Positions 16,989 to 24,776 of a stretch of DNA of 64,000 nucleotides are shown here, piece after piece; positions within the stretch are counted from its first letter, which is position 1; each line of letters begins with the position of its first letter. This DNA is from Paludibacteraceae bacterium (lineage in GTDB: Bacteria; Bacteroidota; Bacteroidia; Bacteroidales; Paludibacteraceae). The notes beneath the pieces were generated by a model, which did not search any database, was not told the DNA's origin, and worked only from the letters and a program-made list of their open reading frames with translations. The DNA lies in the NCBI GenBank assembly GCA_017412245.1, contig JAFPYI010000033.1:1-64000 (forward strand). Reading direction: 5' to 3'. The translations under genes were made by a program, and so were the position numbers.

Positions 16989-17032
16989 GGTTATTACGTG
17001 GTTCTTACCTGGTTATTACATGGTTTTGTCCT
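16989..17032. repeat. Four 11-bp repeats in the manC leader
   Basis: Four adjacent 11-mers start with GGTT, the first being GGTTATTACGT and the third GGTTATTACAT. Similar 11-mers occur at 53117-53160 and, on the other strand, at 28801-28855. Confidence 0.75.
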
Positions 17033-17065
17033 TTCTGTTTGGATGGTCTGTCCATAAATAGCGTG

Positions 17066-17096
17066 CAAAGGTACAACATTTTTTTTACATATGCAA
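17066..17096 (-). promoter_or_regulatory. Promoter of the manC-trxA operon
   Basis: TACCTTTG (17066-17073) on the minus strand, 20-nt spacer, TTG (17094-17096) followed by CATATGT. Confidence 0.78.
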
Positions 17097-17151
17097 GCGC
17101 GCGCGAACTTTATTTTGAAAAAATATGCATTTTGTGTCATAAAACGGAATT

Positions 17152-17179
17152 TTTTCAATTTTCTATTTTCAATTTTCAA
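17152..17179. repeat. Four 7-bp TTTTCAA-type repeats upstream of gldD
   Basis: Heptamers TTTTCAA or TTTTCTA follow each other without gap. They occupy the place of the -33 element of the gldD promoter, which has no TTG. Confidence 0.75.
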
Positions 17180-17189
17180 TTAAAAATTA

Positions 17190-17197
17190 TACCTTTG
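17190..17197 (+). promoter_or_regulatory. -7 box of the gldD operon
   Basis: TACCTTTG at 17190-17197, about 30 nt before the gldD start. Unlike the other promoters in the window there is no TTG 20 nt upstream; a 7-bp repeat occupies that site. Confidence 0.55.
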
Positions 17198-17226
17198 CAG
17201 CGTAATTTGGATTATTATGTGCTAAA

Positions 17227-17838
17227 ATGAATGGGACGACTCGAAATAGAAGTATGTTGTTAGTCTTTGCAGTGTGTGCGTTATCCTTGCTCATATGTGT
17301 TTCTTGTGGTCATTCGGCCACACCGAAACCTTATGCCTATTACCGCATCACACCGCCCGACACAGCCTATATTCCCTTCGATTCGTACAGCAAAAATATG
17401 CAGGCATATCCATATACTTTTGCGCTGTCCCAAAACGCACAAGTCAAACCTTGCGACGAACCCGGAGAGCATTATTGGATCAACATCTATTATCCTGTTT
17501 TTGATGCAACCATTCATTGCTCTTACAAACCGGTAAAAAATAACCTCCGTGAACTGACCAATGATGCCTTGGATTTCGTTTACCGAAATGCCTCTCATGC
17601 ATCGGCTATTCCGGAGCGGGAGTTCAATCATCCCGAGGCCAAAGTGCATGGAGTTCTCTTCGATTTGGAAGGCAATACAGCCTCGTCGTGCCAGTTCTTC
17701 CTCACGGACTCCACACACCATTTTTTCAGGGCTTCTGTGTATTGCAATTGCGCACCGAACGCAGATTCACTCGCACCTGTCTATAACTACCTTCGCCAAG
17801 ATATAATTCGTATTGTGGAATCGTTCGAATGGAAATAA
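17227..17838 (+). CDS. gldD: Gliding motility/type IX-associated lipoprotein GldD, 203 aa
   Basis: A lipoprotein signal with lipobox LICVSC (Cys27) precedes PKPYAYYRITPPDTAYIPFD. This is followed by YPVFDATIHCSYKPVKNNL and a helix with DALDFVYRNASHASAIPERE, a pattern characteristic of GldD. In flavobacteria GldD is needed for gliding and type IX secretion; in non-gliding Bacteroidales the exact role is less clear. The gene starts an operon; its end overlaps the start of the next gene by 10 nt. The other gld/por genes are not in the window. Confidence 0.88.
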   Translation: MNGTTRNRSMLLVFAVCALSLLICVSCGHSATPKPYAYYRITPPDTAYIPFDSYSKNMQAYPYTFALSQNAQVKPCDEPGEHYWINIYYPVFDATIHCSYKPVKNNLRELTNDALDFVYRNASHASAIPEREFNHPEAKVHGVLFDLEGNTASSCQFFLTDSTHHFFRASVYCNCAPNADSLAPVYNYLRQDIIRIVESFEWK

Positions 17839-18995
17839 AAAAACAACATAATCTGGCGCTTTTGTTGGACCCTGAGAAAACAAATCTTGAGGTCCTGGCA
17901 CTATCGGAAAATAGCTGTCCCGATTATATTTTTGTCGGCGGTTCAACGGGTGGCGATACTACGGATTTTATCAAAAAACTGAAATCCAAACTAAGCTCTC
18001 TGCGCCTGCAGATACCTATTGTTCTTTTCCCCGGAAATCCGTCGCAGTTCTCCAAAGAAGCCGATGCGGTGCTTTTCTTGAGTCTGCTCAGCGGACGAAA
18101 TCCGGAAATGTTGGTCGGCCAGCAAATAAAAGCGGCGCGAGCGGTGCAGGAGTCAGGCGTGGAAACCATTCCGATGGGATATATCCTTATTGACGGAGGA
18201 ACAGAGACAAGCACCATGCGTGTCACGCAGACTCAACCGATTTCGCCGTCAGAAATAGATACGATTGTAGATACGGCGATTGCGGCAGAACTGATGGGAA
18301 AAAAACTCATCTATCTGGAGGCCGGTTCGGGCGCACAAACGCCTGTCTCTCAGGATATTATCCGTGCTGTCCGTAGTCGTGTAAATATTCCGTTGATTGT
18401 CGGTGGAGGTATTCGTACACCCCAAGCGATGCAAGCCGCTTTCAACGCAGGCGCAGACATTGTGGTCATCGGAAATCATTTTGAATCCCATCCGGAGGAA
18501 TTGGCTCAATTCTGCCAATCGTCCGACTCGTCTGACTCGTCTGCCAAGTCTGACTCGTCCGACAAGTCTGATGAGAAATTTATGTCTTTGGCGCTGATTG
18601 AAGCGCAAAAAGCATTGGCCGCAGGAGAGATTCCGATTGGTTGTGTCATCGTCTCAAACAATCAAATCATCGGACGCGGACATAATCTCACAGAGACGCT
18701 GCAAGATGTCACGGCACATGCGGAAATTCAAGCCATCACGGCTGCTACACAGACGCTCGGAGGAAAATATCTTCCGGACGCAACCTTATATGTTACTGTT
18801 GAACCCTGCGCAATGTGTGCCGGAGCTATCGGATGGGCGCAAATAGCACGAATAGTGTACGGAGCGGAGGACCCGAAAAGAGGTTACCAAACCTACGCTC
18901 CGAGAGCTTTTCATCCCAAAGCAACGGTCACCAAAGGTGTTCTCGAGAACGAATGCCGAGAATTAATACAAACTTTTTTTCGTAAATTGAGATAA
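17829..18995 (+). CDS. Fusion of geranylgeranylglyceryl phosphate synthase (GGGPS/PcrB-like) and tRNA adenosine deaminase (TadA), 388 aa
   Basis: Residues 1-230 are a TIM-barrel GGGPS: LALLLDPEKTN, 'CPDYIFVGGSTGGDT', VLFPGNPSQFSKEADAVLFL, LIYLEAGSGAQTPV and PLIVGGGIRTPQAM. It would join a polyprenyl diphosphate to glycerol-1-phosphate. Residues 251-388 are TadA: VTAHAEIQAI with the zinc ligand and the proton-shuttling Glu, and VEPCAMCAGAIGWAQIARIV with two zinc cysteines. TadA makes inosine in tRNA anticodons. Residues 231-248 are a linker of Ser, Asp and Lys from six 9-bp repeats in frame. These enzymes are normally separate proteins. Both halves look complete, so this could be a real bifunctional protein or two enzymes released by cleavage in the linker. 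Confidence 0.9.
   Translation: MEIKKQHNLALLLDPEKTNLEVLALSENSCPDYIFVGGSTGGDTTDFIKKLKSKLSSLRLQIPIVLFPGNPSQFSKEADAVLFLSLLSGRNPEMLVGQQIKAARAVQESGVETIPMGYILIDGGTETSTMRVTQTQPISPSEIDTIVDTAIAAELMGKKLIYLEAGSGAQTPVSQDIIRAVRSRVNIPLIVGGGIRTPQAMQAAFNAGADIVVIGNHFESHPEELAQFCQSSDSSDSSAKSDSSDKSDEKFMSLALIEAQKALAAGEIPIGCVIVSNNQIIGRGHNLTETLQDVTAHAEIQAITAATQTLGGKYLPDATLYVTVEPCAMCAGAIGWAQIARIVYGAEDPKRGYQTYAPRAFHPKATVTKGVLENECRELIQTFFRKLR
18519..18572 (+). repeat. Six 9-bp repeats forming the GGGPS-TadA linker
   Basis: Six in-frame 9-mers (consensus TCGTCYGAC, some beginning AAG) encode triplets SSD, SSA or KSD. They begin exactly on a codon boundary and end three codons before the first Met of the TadA part. Confidence 0.9.
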
Positions 18996-19002
18996 AAGAA
19001 AT

Positions 19003-20874
19003 ATGAAACTTCCTAAAATTCCTGCTTCTATTTTTCGCATAGGCGCTTTTGTCGTCTTGGCTGCAGTTATTGTTTTGCTCTTCCCGGACTATCATAACTC
19101 GTTCAGGTATCATTATGAAATAGGCAAACCGTGGGGCTATCCGACGCTCACGGCGGATTTCGATTTCCCAATCTATAAGACGGATGCCCAATTACAGGAA
19201 GAACAAGCCAAAATGCTCTCAACGCTGGCACCGTATTTCAAGTATGTCCCGCAAGTCCAGAGAGAAGTGAATGTGATCTCTTTGGAGCACATGGAGTGGC
19301 TCAAAGCGGAAGGCTATTCACGCATCACGGTTAGGCAGCAGAAAATCCCTGTTTCGGAACTCTATACTCCTAAAACGGCCTATGACAAATACCGTTACGA
19401 AATAGCCATAAATTTGGTTTTGGATACTGCCCGTACAACCGAATTGCGCGAAAAAATGTTGGCTACTATCTCGCCGACGCAGGATATGGTTCAAAAGGGA
19501 GAAAAGATTATTGCGGAAGGAGATCTCGTCACAGAGTCTGCTTACCAGCGCTTGCAATCGCTCCGTCGTGCTTACGAAAACGAGAATATCACCAATCGTC
19601 AGCGGGCATTGTCTATCTTGGGACAAACGATGTTGGTACTTTTATTCCTCTGTCTGTTTGTCATCTATTTGTATGTCTTCCGTATCCAGTATCTGCAATC
19701 CACATCCACGGTGCTCTTCTTCTGCCTGCAGATGTTTATTGTCATCGCATTGGCGTGTCTGGTTTTGCGGTTTAATATCTCCGTCTATCTGATTCCTTTC
19801 GCGTGGGTTCCTATTCTTACGCGCGTGTTCTTGGACTCCAGAACGGCACTCTTCCTGCATTTTACAACGATTCTCATTACGTCTATCGTTGTGCCGGCTC
19901 CGGTGGAATTCTTCTTCATCCAGATTGTGGTAGGAATGGTGGCTGTCTCTTCGCTGAGTGATATGACGCGCAGAGCACAACTGATCCAAACGGCAGGATG
20001 GATTTTCTTGACGCAAGTACTGGCATATACAGCAATCACTTTTGCGCAAACAGGTGTCTTCAGTTCGATTAATCCGTGGACCTATCTCTATTTCTTCCTC
20101 AGCGCATTACTCACCGTCGGTTGCTACGGACTGATTTATGCGTTTGAGAAAATCTTCCGTTTCATATCTTCTATCACATTGGTGGAACTGACGGATATTA
20201 ATTCTGACCTTCTCCACACGCTCGCAGAGCGTGCTCCCGGTACTTTCCAGCATTCTATGCAAGTATCCAATCTGGCAGCTGAGGCTGCAAAAACCATTGG
20301 TGCTAATGCCTTGTTGGTACGAACGGGAGCTTTGTATCACGATATAGGCAAAATGACCGATCCTTTCTATTATACGGAGAATCAGTCAGGCGGAGAAAAT
20401 CCGTTGCTCGAAATGGATCCTCGTGACGCAGCACAAGTAGTCATCGCGCACGTGGCGGAAGGAGAAAAAATAGCACGTCGAAACCATCTTCCCGAAGTGG
20501 TCATTAACTTCATCACTACGCATCATGGAACATCGCTTGTGCGTTATTTCTACAATACGTATTGTAACGCGCATCCGCAGGAGAAAGTGGACGAAAATAT
20601 GTTCCGTTATCCCGGAGCTAAACCAACCACGAAAGAAGGTGCTATTCTGATGATGGCGGATGCTATTGAAGCTCGTTCACGCAGTCTGGGCGAGTTCACC
20701 GAAGAGGCCATAACACAAATGGTCGATGAGATGATCGACGCACAAATAGCGGACGGACAATTCTCTGAAACACCGCTTAGTTTCAAGGATGTGGAGGATA
20801 TTCGTCGTGTCTTCAAGACGCGTATCATCTCCATGAATCATCATCGTATCTCGTATCCTACGTTGAATAAATGA
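19003..20874 (+). CDS. 7TM-HD family phosphodiesterase (PgpH-like), 623 aa
   Basis: A first membrane helix (about 7-27) is followed by an extracellular 7TMR-HDED domain (about 30-195). Seven hydrophobic helices follow (about 205-390). The C-terminal HD domain has 'APGTFQHSMQVSNLAAEAA', 'TGALYHDIGKMTDPFYY' (HD at about 446-447), 'VIAHVAEGEKIARRN' and FITTHHGTSLVRYFY. PgpH proteins of this build hydrolyse cyclic di-AMP in other bacteria; I infer the same substrate here. Its end overlaps dus by 4 bp. Confidence 0.9.
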   Translation: MKLPKIPASIFRIGAFVVLAAVIVLLFPDYHNSFRYHYEIGKPWGYPTLTADFDFPIYKTDAQLQEEQAKMLSTLAPYFKYVPQVQREVNVISLEHMEWLKAEGYSRITVRQQKIPVSELYTPKTAYDKYRYEIAINLVLDTARTTELREKMLATISPTQDMVQKGEKIIAEGDLVTESAYQRLQSLRRAYENENITNRQRALSILGQTMLVLLFLCLFVIYLYVFRIQYLQSTSTVLFFCLQMFIVIALACLVLRFNISVYLIPFAWVPILTRVFLDSRTALFLHFTTILITSIVVPAPVEFFFIQIVVGMVAVSSLSDMTRRAQLIQTAGWIFLTQVLAYTAITFAQTGVFSSINPWTYLYFFLSALLTVGCYGLIYAFEKIFRFISSITLVELTDINSDLLHTLAERAPGTFQHSMQVSNLAAEAAKTIGANALLVRTGALYHDIGKMTDPFYYTENQSGGENPLLEMDPRDAAQVVIAHVAEGEKIARRNHLPEVVINFITTHHGTSLVRYFYNTYCNAHPQEKVDENMFRYPGAKPTTKEGAILMMADAIEARSRSLGEFTEEAITQMVDEMIDAQIADGQFSETPLSFKDVEDIRRVFKTRIISMNHHRISYPTLNK

Positions 20875-21917
20875 AACCGCTCTATCTCGCACCGATGGAG
20901 GATGTGACAGATCCTGCGTTTCGCTTGCTTTGCAAGCGTTATGGAGCGGATCGTGTCTATACGGAATTTGTCAATGCCGATGCGCTCGTGCGAGATGTAG
21001 CATCTACGATGCGCAAACTCACTATCCATGATGAAGAACGGCCGGTGGCTATTCAAATCTATGGACGAGAACCTGAAGCCATGGCAGATGCAGCAAGAAT
21101 CGTAGAGCAGGCAAAACCGGATTTTATTGATATCAATTTCGGTTGTCCGGTTAAAAAAGTGGCGGGAAAAGGAGCAGGTGCGGGACTCTTGAAAGATGTG
21201 CCGAAGATGCTTGAAATAGCAAAAGCAGTCGTTAATGCCGTGCATACACCTGTTACCGCCAAAACACGCCTCGGATGGGACGAAAACGACCTCCATCCAC
21301 GCGTCAATCCATTGGGACTGCCAATCACCAATCACCAATCGCAAATCACAAATGCCAAATCGACTTTCATCGTCGATTTGGCGGAAGCTCTGCAGGACTG
21401 CGGAATACAGGAACTCGCTATCCACGGACGAACTCGCAGTCAGATGTACCGAGGTGAAGCCGATTGGACGCTTATCGGAGAAGTGAAAAATAATCCGCGA
21501 ATGCATATTCCGATTATCGGAAACGGTGATGTCACAACGCCTGAGCGGGCAAAAGAGTGTTTCGATCGTTACGGAGTGGATGCCATCATGATTGGTCGTG
21601 CTACTTTTGGCGCACCGTGGCTCTTTGCAGAGATGAAGAATTATCTAAATCCGACAACTCTGAATGGTCTGACTTGTCCGGCAACTATGGCAGAAAAAGT
21701 TGCCGTCTTGAAAGAACATGTTGAGCGCTCGATAGAGTGGTGCGCAAACGATGAGCGAAAAGGTATCATTCACTCCCGCAGACATTTTGCTGCCTCGCCG
21801 ATTTTCAAAGGACTGACGGATTTCAAGCAAACACGAATTGCTCTCTTGCGCGCGGATACAAAGGAAGAAGTCTTCCGAATCATGGACGAGATTGTCGCTA
21901 AATGGGGTAATGAATAA
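20871..21917 (+). CDS. dus: tRNA-dihydrouridine synthase (Dus), 348 aa
   Basis: An FMN TIM-barrel enzyme that reduces uridine in tRNA D-loops. It begins MKPLYLAPMEDVTDPAFRLL. 'PVAIQIYGREPEAMADAA', FIDINFGCPVKKVAGKGAGA (catalytic Cys in NFGCP), 'GIQELAIHGRTRSQMYRG' and 'DAIMIGRATFGAPW' are all conserved. Residues 151-164 (PITNHQSQITNAKS) are encoded by six 7-bp repeats and extend a loop after TAKTRLGWDEND. The start ATG overlaps the stop of the previous gene (ATGA). Closest to the DusB group in motifs; the exact target uridine is not visible. Confidence 0.93.
   Translation: MKPLYLAPMEDVTDPAFRLLCKRYGADRVYTEFVNADALVRDVASTMRKLTIHDEERPVAIQIYGREPEAMADAARIVEQAKPDFIDINFGCPVKKVAGKGAGAGLLKDVPKMLEIAKAVVNAVHTPVTAKTRLGWDENDLHPRVNPLGLPITNHQSQITNAKSTFIVDLAEALQDCGIQELAIHGRTRSQMYRGEADWTLIGEVKNNPRMHIPIIGNGDVTTPERAKECFDRYGVDAIMIGRATFGAPWLFAEMKNYLNPTTLNGLTCPATMAEKVAVLKEHVERSIEWCANDERKGIIHSRRHFAASPIFKGLTDFKQTRIALLRADTKEEVFRIMDEIVAKWGNE
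21321..21362 (+). repeat. Six 7-bp repeats inserted in frame in dus
   Basis: Six contiguous heptamers of the form C(C/A)AATCN occupy exactly 42 bp (14 codons) and start on a codon boundary. Six is a multiple of three units, which preserves the reading frame. Confidence 0.88.
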
Positions 21918-21964
21918 ATAGCAAATGTCCAATATGCAATCTAAAATCTCAAATATTAAATCTA
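21916..21964 (+). repeat. Seven 7-bp repeats covering the dus stop and the BASS start codon
   Basis: Seven heptamers of the form (A/C)AAT(C/A/G)NN run from the dus stop codon (21915-21917) into the next gene. The ATG at 21925 lies inside the second unit, so the first 13 or so residues of the transporter (MSNMQSKISNIKS) are repeat-encoded. Confidence 0.8.
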
Positions 21965-22983
21965 TTTTTGATAGCAATGCTCTTTGGCTTTCGATGGTCA
22001 TCGGAGTGCTGTTCTATCGATGGCTAACACCGCTTGCGCCTGTCTTGCCGTGGTTGATTTTTTTCATGCTTTTCTTTACGTTTTGTAAGATTGATCCGCG
22101 TGATTTGCGTTTGCGTCGTTGGCACTGGCTGGTGCTCTCTATTCAACTGATTCTGAGCGGGTTAACCTATTATGCATTGATGTTTTTTACAGGCAATCCT
22201 ATCTTAGCACAAGGACTGATGCTTTGTTTCATCATGCCTACTGCAACAGCTGCGCCGATTATAGCAGGAAAACTCGGAGGTTCAATACAAAATCTCACTA
22301 CATTTACTTTGCTTTCTAATTTTGCCACGGCAATTGTTGTTCCTGCATTTTTCCCGATTGTCAATCCGACTGCAGGAATGACTTTCTGGTCCGCTTTTTG
22401 GCTTATTTTGCGCCATATAGCTCCTTTGCTTCTCGGACCGTTTTTTGCAGCATGGCTTGTCCGAATTAGTTACAACTACTATCAAAAAAAGAAATATTCT
22501 CCCTCCCTTTTAGGGGAGGGTCGGGGAGAGGCTCCTACTTTCGTCCTCTCGAAACAAATGGCACAAGTGCCCTTCTATTTGTGGGTGGCTTCTATCATCG
22601 TGTTGACAGCCACGGTGACGGAAACAGTGGTGGCTAATTATCAATTGCAAATCACCAATATGATCATTTTGATCATCGGCTCGTTTATTGCTTGTCTCCT
22701 GCAGTTTGGAGTGGGAAAATGGATTGGTTACAAAATGCCGGCTCCAAGCAAAGGCAAAGATTATGAAGACGTGCTCATTAATCCTGCCGCTGCGCCGAAA
22801 AACATGGAAGAGGTGAGCAGTATTACTGCCGGACAGGCATTTGGACAGAAAAACACTTCTCTTGGAGTCTGGATGGCGCAGATATATCTCAATCCGCTTT
22901 CCGCTTTGGGCGCAGCAGCGTATATCATCTGGCAAAATCTCTTCAATTCCGCTCAATTGGCGCACGCAGCGCATAAAAAATAG
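21925..22983 (+). CDS. BASS (bile acid:sodium symporter) family transporter, 352 aa
   Basis: About nine hydrophobic helices, beginning ALWLSMVIGVLFYRWLTPLA. The helix break 'QGLMLCFIMPTATAAPIIA' and the stretch 'LGGSIQNLTTFTLLSNFATA' resemble the substrate and sodium region of BASS proteins. Two or three extra segments are visible: a repeat-encoded N-terminus, SPSLLGEGRGEA at about 193-204 from a GC-rich palindrome, and NYQLQITNM at about 237-245 from 7-bp repeats. They lie in or near loops, so the protein may still fold. The transported solute is unknown; the family carries organic anions with sodium. Confidence 0.8.
   Translation: MSNMQSKISNIKSIFDSNALWLSMVIGVLFYRWLTPLAPVLPWLIFFMLFFTFCKIDPRDLRLRRWHWLVLSIQLILSGLTYYALMFFTGNPILAQGLMLCFIMPTATAAPIIAGKLGGSIQNLTTFTLLSNFATAIVVPAFFPIVNPTAGMTFWSAFWLILRHIAPLLLGPFFAAWLVRISYNYYQKKKYSPSLLGEGRGEAPTFVLSKQMAQVPFYLWVASIIVLTATVTETVVANYQLQITNMIILIIGSFIACLLQFGVGKWIGYKMPAPSKGKDYEDVLINPAAAPKNMEEVSSITAGQAFGQKNTSLGVWMAQIYLNPLSALGAAAYIIWQNLFNSAQLAHAAHKK
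22499..22532. repeat. REP-like GC-rich palindrome inside the BASS gene
   Basis: CCCTCCC (22501-22507) pairs with GGGAGGG (22514-22520) around a 6-nt loop, and TCGGGGAGAGG follows. It resembles the dispersed GC-rich palindromes usually found between genes. Here it is read in frame as SPSLLGEGRGEA. Confidence 0.75.
22634..22661 (+). repeat. Four 7-bp repeats inside the BASS gene
   Basis: Heptamers such as TCAATTG and CAAATCA lie in tandem and encode NYQLQITNM. This is the weakest of the coding repeats because the units vary. Confidence 0.5.
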
Positions 22984-23269
22984 CGCCAAACTCAACAGGC
23001 ATATATCGGCCTTATGGTAATCTCGGATGAACTACGTGGGTATAACGTATCCCGCTTATGTCTTATATATACTATGTATATATAAACCGTGATTTTTAAT
23101 TTTTGGGCAAAAGTAGCATAAAACCGCTTTTTATGTGCAAAATGCAAAAAACTGCAAATAAATTTGCACATGTCAAAACTTTGTAGTAACTTTGTCGCCG
23201 AATTACGAAATGTTCCGAAACATAATTCAATAAATATACGCTTTTATAAACATTTAAAATTTTTCTAAC
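22984..23269. other. Intergenic region with promoter of the secreted-protein pair
   Basis: No gene seen. It holds weak 11-bp periodicity at about 23007-23060 (units such as TGGTAATCTCG), the promoter at 23164-23194 and a leader of about 75 nt. Confidence 0.55.
23164..23194 (+). promoter_or_regulatory. Promoter of the 23270 and 24777 genes
   Basis: TTG (23164-23166) followed by CACATGT, 20-nt spacer in all, TAACTTTG (23187-23194). No second promoter is seen before the 24777 gene. Confidence 0.78.
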
Positions 23270-24703
23270 ATGAAGAAACTTTTCTCCCTTTTTGCCACTC
23301 TCCTCTTTGCAGGAAGTATGTTTGCTGCAGAGGTGCAAATCTACAAAAATGAAGGAGCCGCCGGTACTGATGATGCTGGAATTACCGTAACTGGTAATAT
23401 CAACACAACAGCAAGTAACGGAAATCCTGCTCCGGCATTTGGAAACACATCCAATAAAAATGCTACCTTTACATTTGAAGGATTTGCAGTGTCGGATTAT
23501 TCTAATTTGCGATTGGCGTTGGATGCTTGTTTCAAGAGTTTCCCGGCTACTACAAACACTTGGCCGTATTTGGAAGTGAAGTTCTATAAAAGCGGTACAG
23601 TTGTACAAACCAATACAACTACTGTTGCATGGACGGAAAAGGTAAACACTTATAGCAGCTATTCCATAGATATTACCAGTGATTTTGATAAGATTGAGTT
23701 TATTGGCCACCCGGCAATCGGAAAAACAGGTAGTGGTAATGATGCAACTAATTATAGTATCTATTTTGACAATGTTACTCTTTGGGGCGAAAGTTCTCAA
23801 CCTACTATCGTTGCGGATGATGTAGACCTTGGCGAAGTGATGTATGAACCGGGAGGACAATTCCAAACCGAGTTGTCAATTGATGTTGTTTCCGCGAATT
23901 TGACATCTGATATTGATATTAGTCTGCCTGCTGTAACAAACTTAAGCATTACATCTCCTGCGTCTGGTACTTTGGAGATGAATACACCAAGTACGATTAT
24001 TGCCCTGCTTACAGCAACCGCGGGTGAAATAGACGACCAAATTGTCCTAATTTCCGGCGAGACTACAAAAACAATTAGCATAAAAGGCTCTGTTTTTGAG
24101 AAACTCTATAATCCGGGAACTGGTGTAACGGATGCTACTTTCGTGACTCCGGAGGCTACAGATACTGCTTATTTGGTAGATAATGATGAAACCGCTTATA
24201 CTGTTAATGGCGATTTGGCAATTAAAGTAGGAACGAGTTCTAAATTAGGTAAGGCTAAAATCAAAGTGCCGGCAAATGCAAAGAAATTATATGTTATGGC
24301 TGCTGCTTGGGCAAGTAAAGCATGTAATATCACGGTTACTGCTCCTGATGAGGTAACTTTGACTTCGGACTCTATCAATGAGCAAGGAAAAGTTCATCTG
24401 TACGCAGATGCAGGACTTGCTGGAAATGGTCCGGCTTACCAAACGCAAAAAGGTGATCTGTCTCTCTATCAATATGAATTTGAATTGAGTGGACTGACGG
24501 GCGAAACAGTTATTGAATTTGCAAGCACTACTCGCTCGAATGCACGTTTTCTCTTGTGGAATATCACATACACCACAGACATTGAAACGGCTATCGACAA
24601 TACAGATGTAAAAGAAAGTGCAGTTAAATTCTTTGAGAATGGTCAATTGCTCATTCGTAAGAATGGTGTAATTTACAATGCTCAAGGAGTTGTTGTACGT
24701 TAA
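23270..24703 (+). CDS. Secreted beta-rich protein with a short C-terminal sorting-like tail, 477 aa
   Basis: The signal peptide MKKLFSLFATLLFAGSMFAA is nearly the same as that of the next gene. The mature protein is rich in Thr, Ser and Asn, with beta-sandwich patterns (about 20-165, 170-285 and 290-440). The region 'ALDACFKSFPATTNTWPYLE' and later IYFDNVTLWG resemble a carbohydrate-binding-like sandwich, though I cannot name a family. The C-terminus VKFFENGQLLIRKNGVIYNA, then QGVVVR, is shared with the 24777 protein and looks like the short type IX-related tail of Bacteroidales cargo (ENGxLxIxKxGxxYNxxG). It probably acts at the cell surface or outside. Confidence 0.75.
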   Translation: MKKLFSLFATLLFAGSMFAAEVQIYKNEGAAGTDDAGITVTGNINTTASNGNPAPAFGNTSNKNATFTFEGFAVSDYSNLRLALDACFKSFPATTNTWPYLEVKFYKSGTVVQTNTTTVAWTEKVNTYSSYSIDITSDFDKIEFIGHPAIGKTGSGNDATNYSIYFDNVTLWGESSQPTIVADDVDLGEVMYEPGGQFQTELSIDVVSANLTSDIDISLPAVTNLSITSPASGTLEMNTPSTIIALLTATAGEIDDQIVLISGETTKTISIKGSVFEKLYNPGTGVTDATFVTPEATDTAYLVDNDETAYTVNGDLAIKVGTSSKLGKAKIKVPANAKKLYVMAAAWASKACNITVTAPDEVTLTSDSINEQGKVHLYADAGLAGNGPAYQTQKGDLSLYQYEFELSGLTGETVIEFASTTRSNARFLLWNITYTTDIETAIDNTDVKESAVKFFENGQLLIRKNGVIYNAQGVVVR

Positions 24704-24776
24704 TAAATAATAAGGTAAAACGATATTAACATAATATCTTTTATTTAACTAATCTAATTACTAATTATTAAAAAGT

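Larger units (their letters stand above)
16866..17226. other. Intergenic region with divergent promoters of manC and gldD
   Basis: This 361-bp gap has no gene. It holds the manC leader with four 11-bp repeats (16989-17032), the manC promoter (17066-17096, minus), a 7-bp repeat (17152-17179) and the gldD -7 box (17190-17197, plus). Confidence 0.75.

Noticed and set aside
17829..18995. GGGPS-TadA fusion as an assembly error
   Set aside because: The junction is six in-frame 9-bp units with both domains complete; an error cannot be fully excluded without reads, but nothing in the sequence points to one.
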